5,012 nt of DNA from assembly GCA_002784245.1 (NCBI GenBank), contig PFKL01000215.1, forward strand, positions 1 through 5,012, in the 5' to 3' direction. The translations under genes were made by a program, and so were the position numbers. Positions 4,970 to 5,012 of this stretch are shown here, piece after piece (the stretch's first letter is position 1; the number at the start of each line of letters is the position of its first letter). The notes under the pieces were generated by a model that was given only the letters and a program-made list of their open reading frames with translations, ran no database searches and was not told the origin of the DNA. This stretch comes from Comamonadaceae bacterium CG_4_10_14_3_um_filter_60_75. GTDB lineage: Bacteria > Pseudomonadota > Gammaproteobacteria > Burkholderiales > Burkholderiaceae_C.

Positions 4970-5012
4970 CCCCCTGGGTTATGCGCCATCAAACACGCGC
5001 TGCCACTGGTTT
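4918..5012. repeat. 95-bp direct repeat, right copy (cut by window edge)
   Basis: It matches 2685-2779 at 90 of 95 positions and runs to the last base of the window, so the true length is not known. The five differences fall at 4953, 4955, 4970, 4975 and 4977, all outside the glycosyltransferase codons. That pattern suggests the coding end is conserved or recently copied. Confidence 0.9.
4979..5012 (-). CDS. 3' end of a second copy of the family-4 glycosyltransferase, continuing beyond the window
   Basis: On the minus strand the frame reads NQWQRVFDGA and then TAA (4981-4979), identical at the DNA level to the C-terminus of the remnant at 2746-2778. Only ten full codons are visible. Most likely this is the end of the intact gene from which the remnant was copied, but it may also be another fragment. 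The family call depends on the longer remnant. Confidence 0.5.
   Translation of the reverse strand, partial: NQWQRVFDGA

Noticed and set aside
4807..4992. 61-residue minus-strand protein
   Set aside because: Its N-terminal half is the translated repeat R5 (CEERSDAAI peptide); only the last 35 codons deserve attention, and these are noted separately.
2685..5012. Classical insertion sequence or composite transposon
   Set aside because: There is no transposase, and the flanking direct repeats are far longer than target-site duplications and contain gene sequence.

Overview
The window looks like a chromosomal accessory region of a GC-rich betaproteobacterium, most likely Burkholderiales/Comamonadaceae (Rhodoferax, Polaromonas or Acidovorax-like). 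This rests on codon usage, protein style and short palindromic repeats of a kind common in that group. It is an inference from general familiarity, not from a database search.

Layout, left to right: (1) the 3' end of an unrecognised + strand reading frame (2-160) whose last codons run into a palindromic repeat; (2) a type II toxin-antitoxin operon, HigB-like toxin (225-593) and HTH antitoxin (583-948), overlapping by 11 bases, with a TATAAT box placed so that the toxin mRNA may be leaderless; (3) a repeat cluster (952-1036) between convergent genes; (4) a minus-strand MBOAT/AlgI-like membrane O-acyltransferase (1049-2602), with no SGNH/AlgJ-type partner in view; (5) a nested palindromic repeat (2641-2736); (6) a minus-strand remnant (2746-3004) that reads as the N-terminus and the C-terminus of a family-4 glycosyltransferase, with the middle missing and the two parts in different frames; (7) another short palindrome (2999-3026); (8) a type IV AbiE-like operon, AbiEi/DUF6088 antitoxin (3129-3749) and AbiEii nucleotidyltransferase toxin (3749-4777), sharing one base and preceded by a perfect 9-bp inverted repeat; (9) a second copy of the palindrome plus glycosyltransferase 3' end (4918-5012) running off the right edge.

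How it fits together: the MBOAT gene and the glycosyltransferase fragments suggest a surface or exopolysaccharide locus. That locus appears to have been interrupted by stability/defence modules, HigBA on one side of the MBOAT gene and AbiE on the other. The AbiE cassette lies between two direct copies of a 95-bp segment (90/95 identical, offset 2233 bp). This fits insertion or segmental duplication at a glycosyltransferase gene, and recombination between the copies would remove the cassette. No RNA genes, CRISPR array or transposase were seen.
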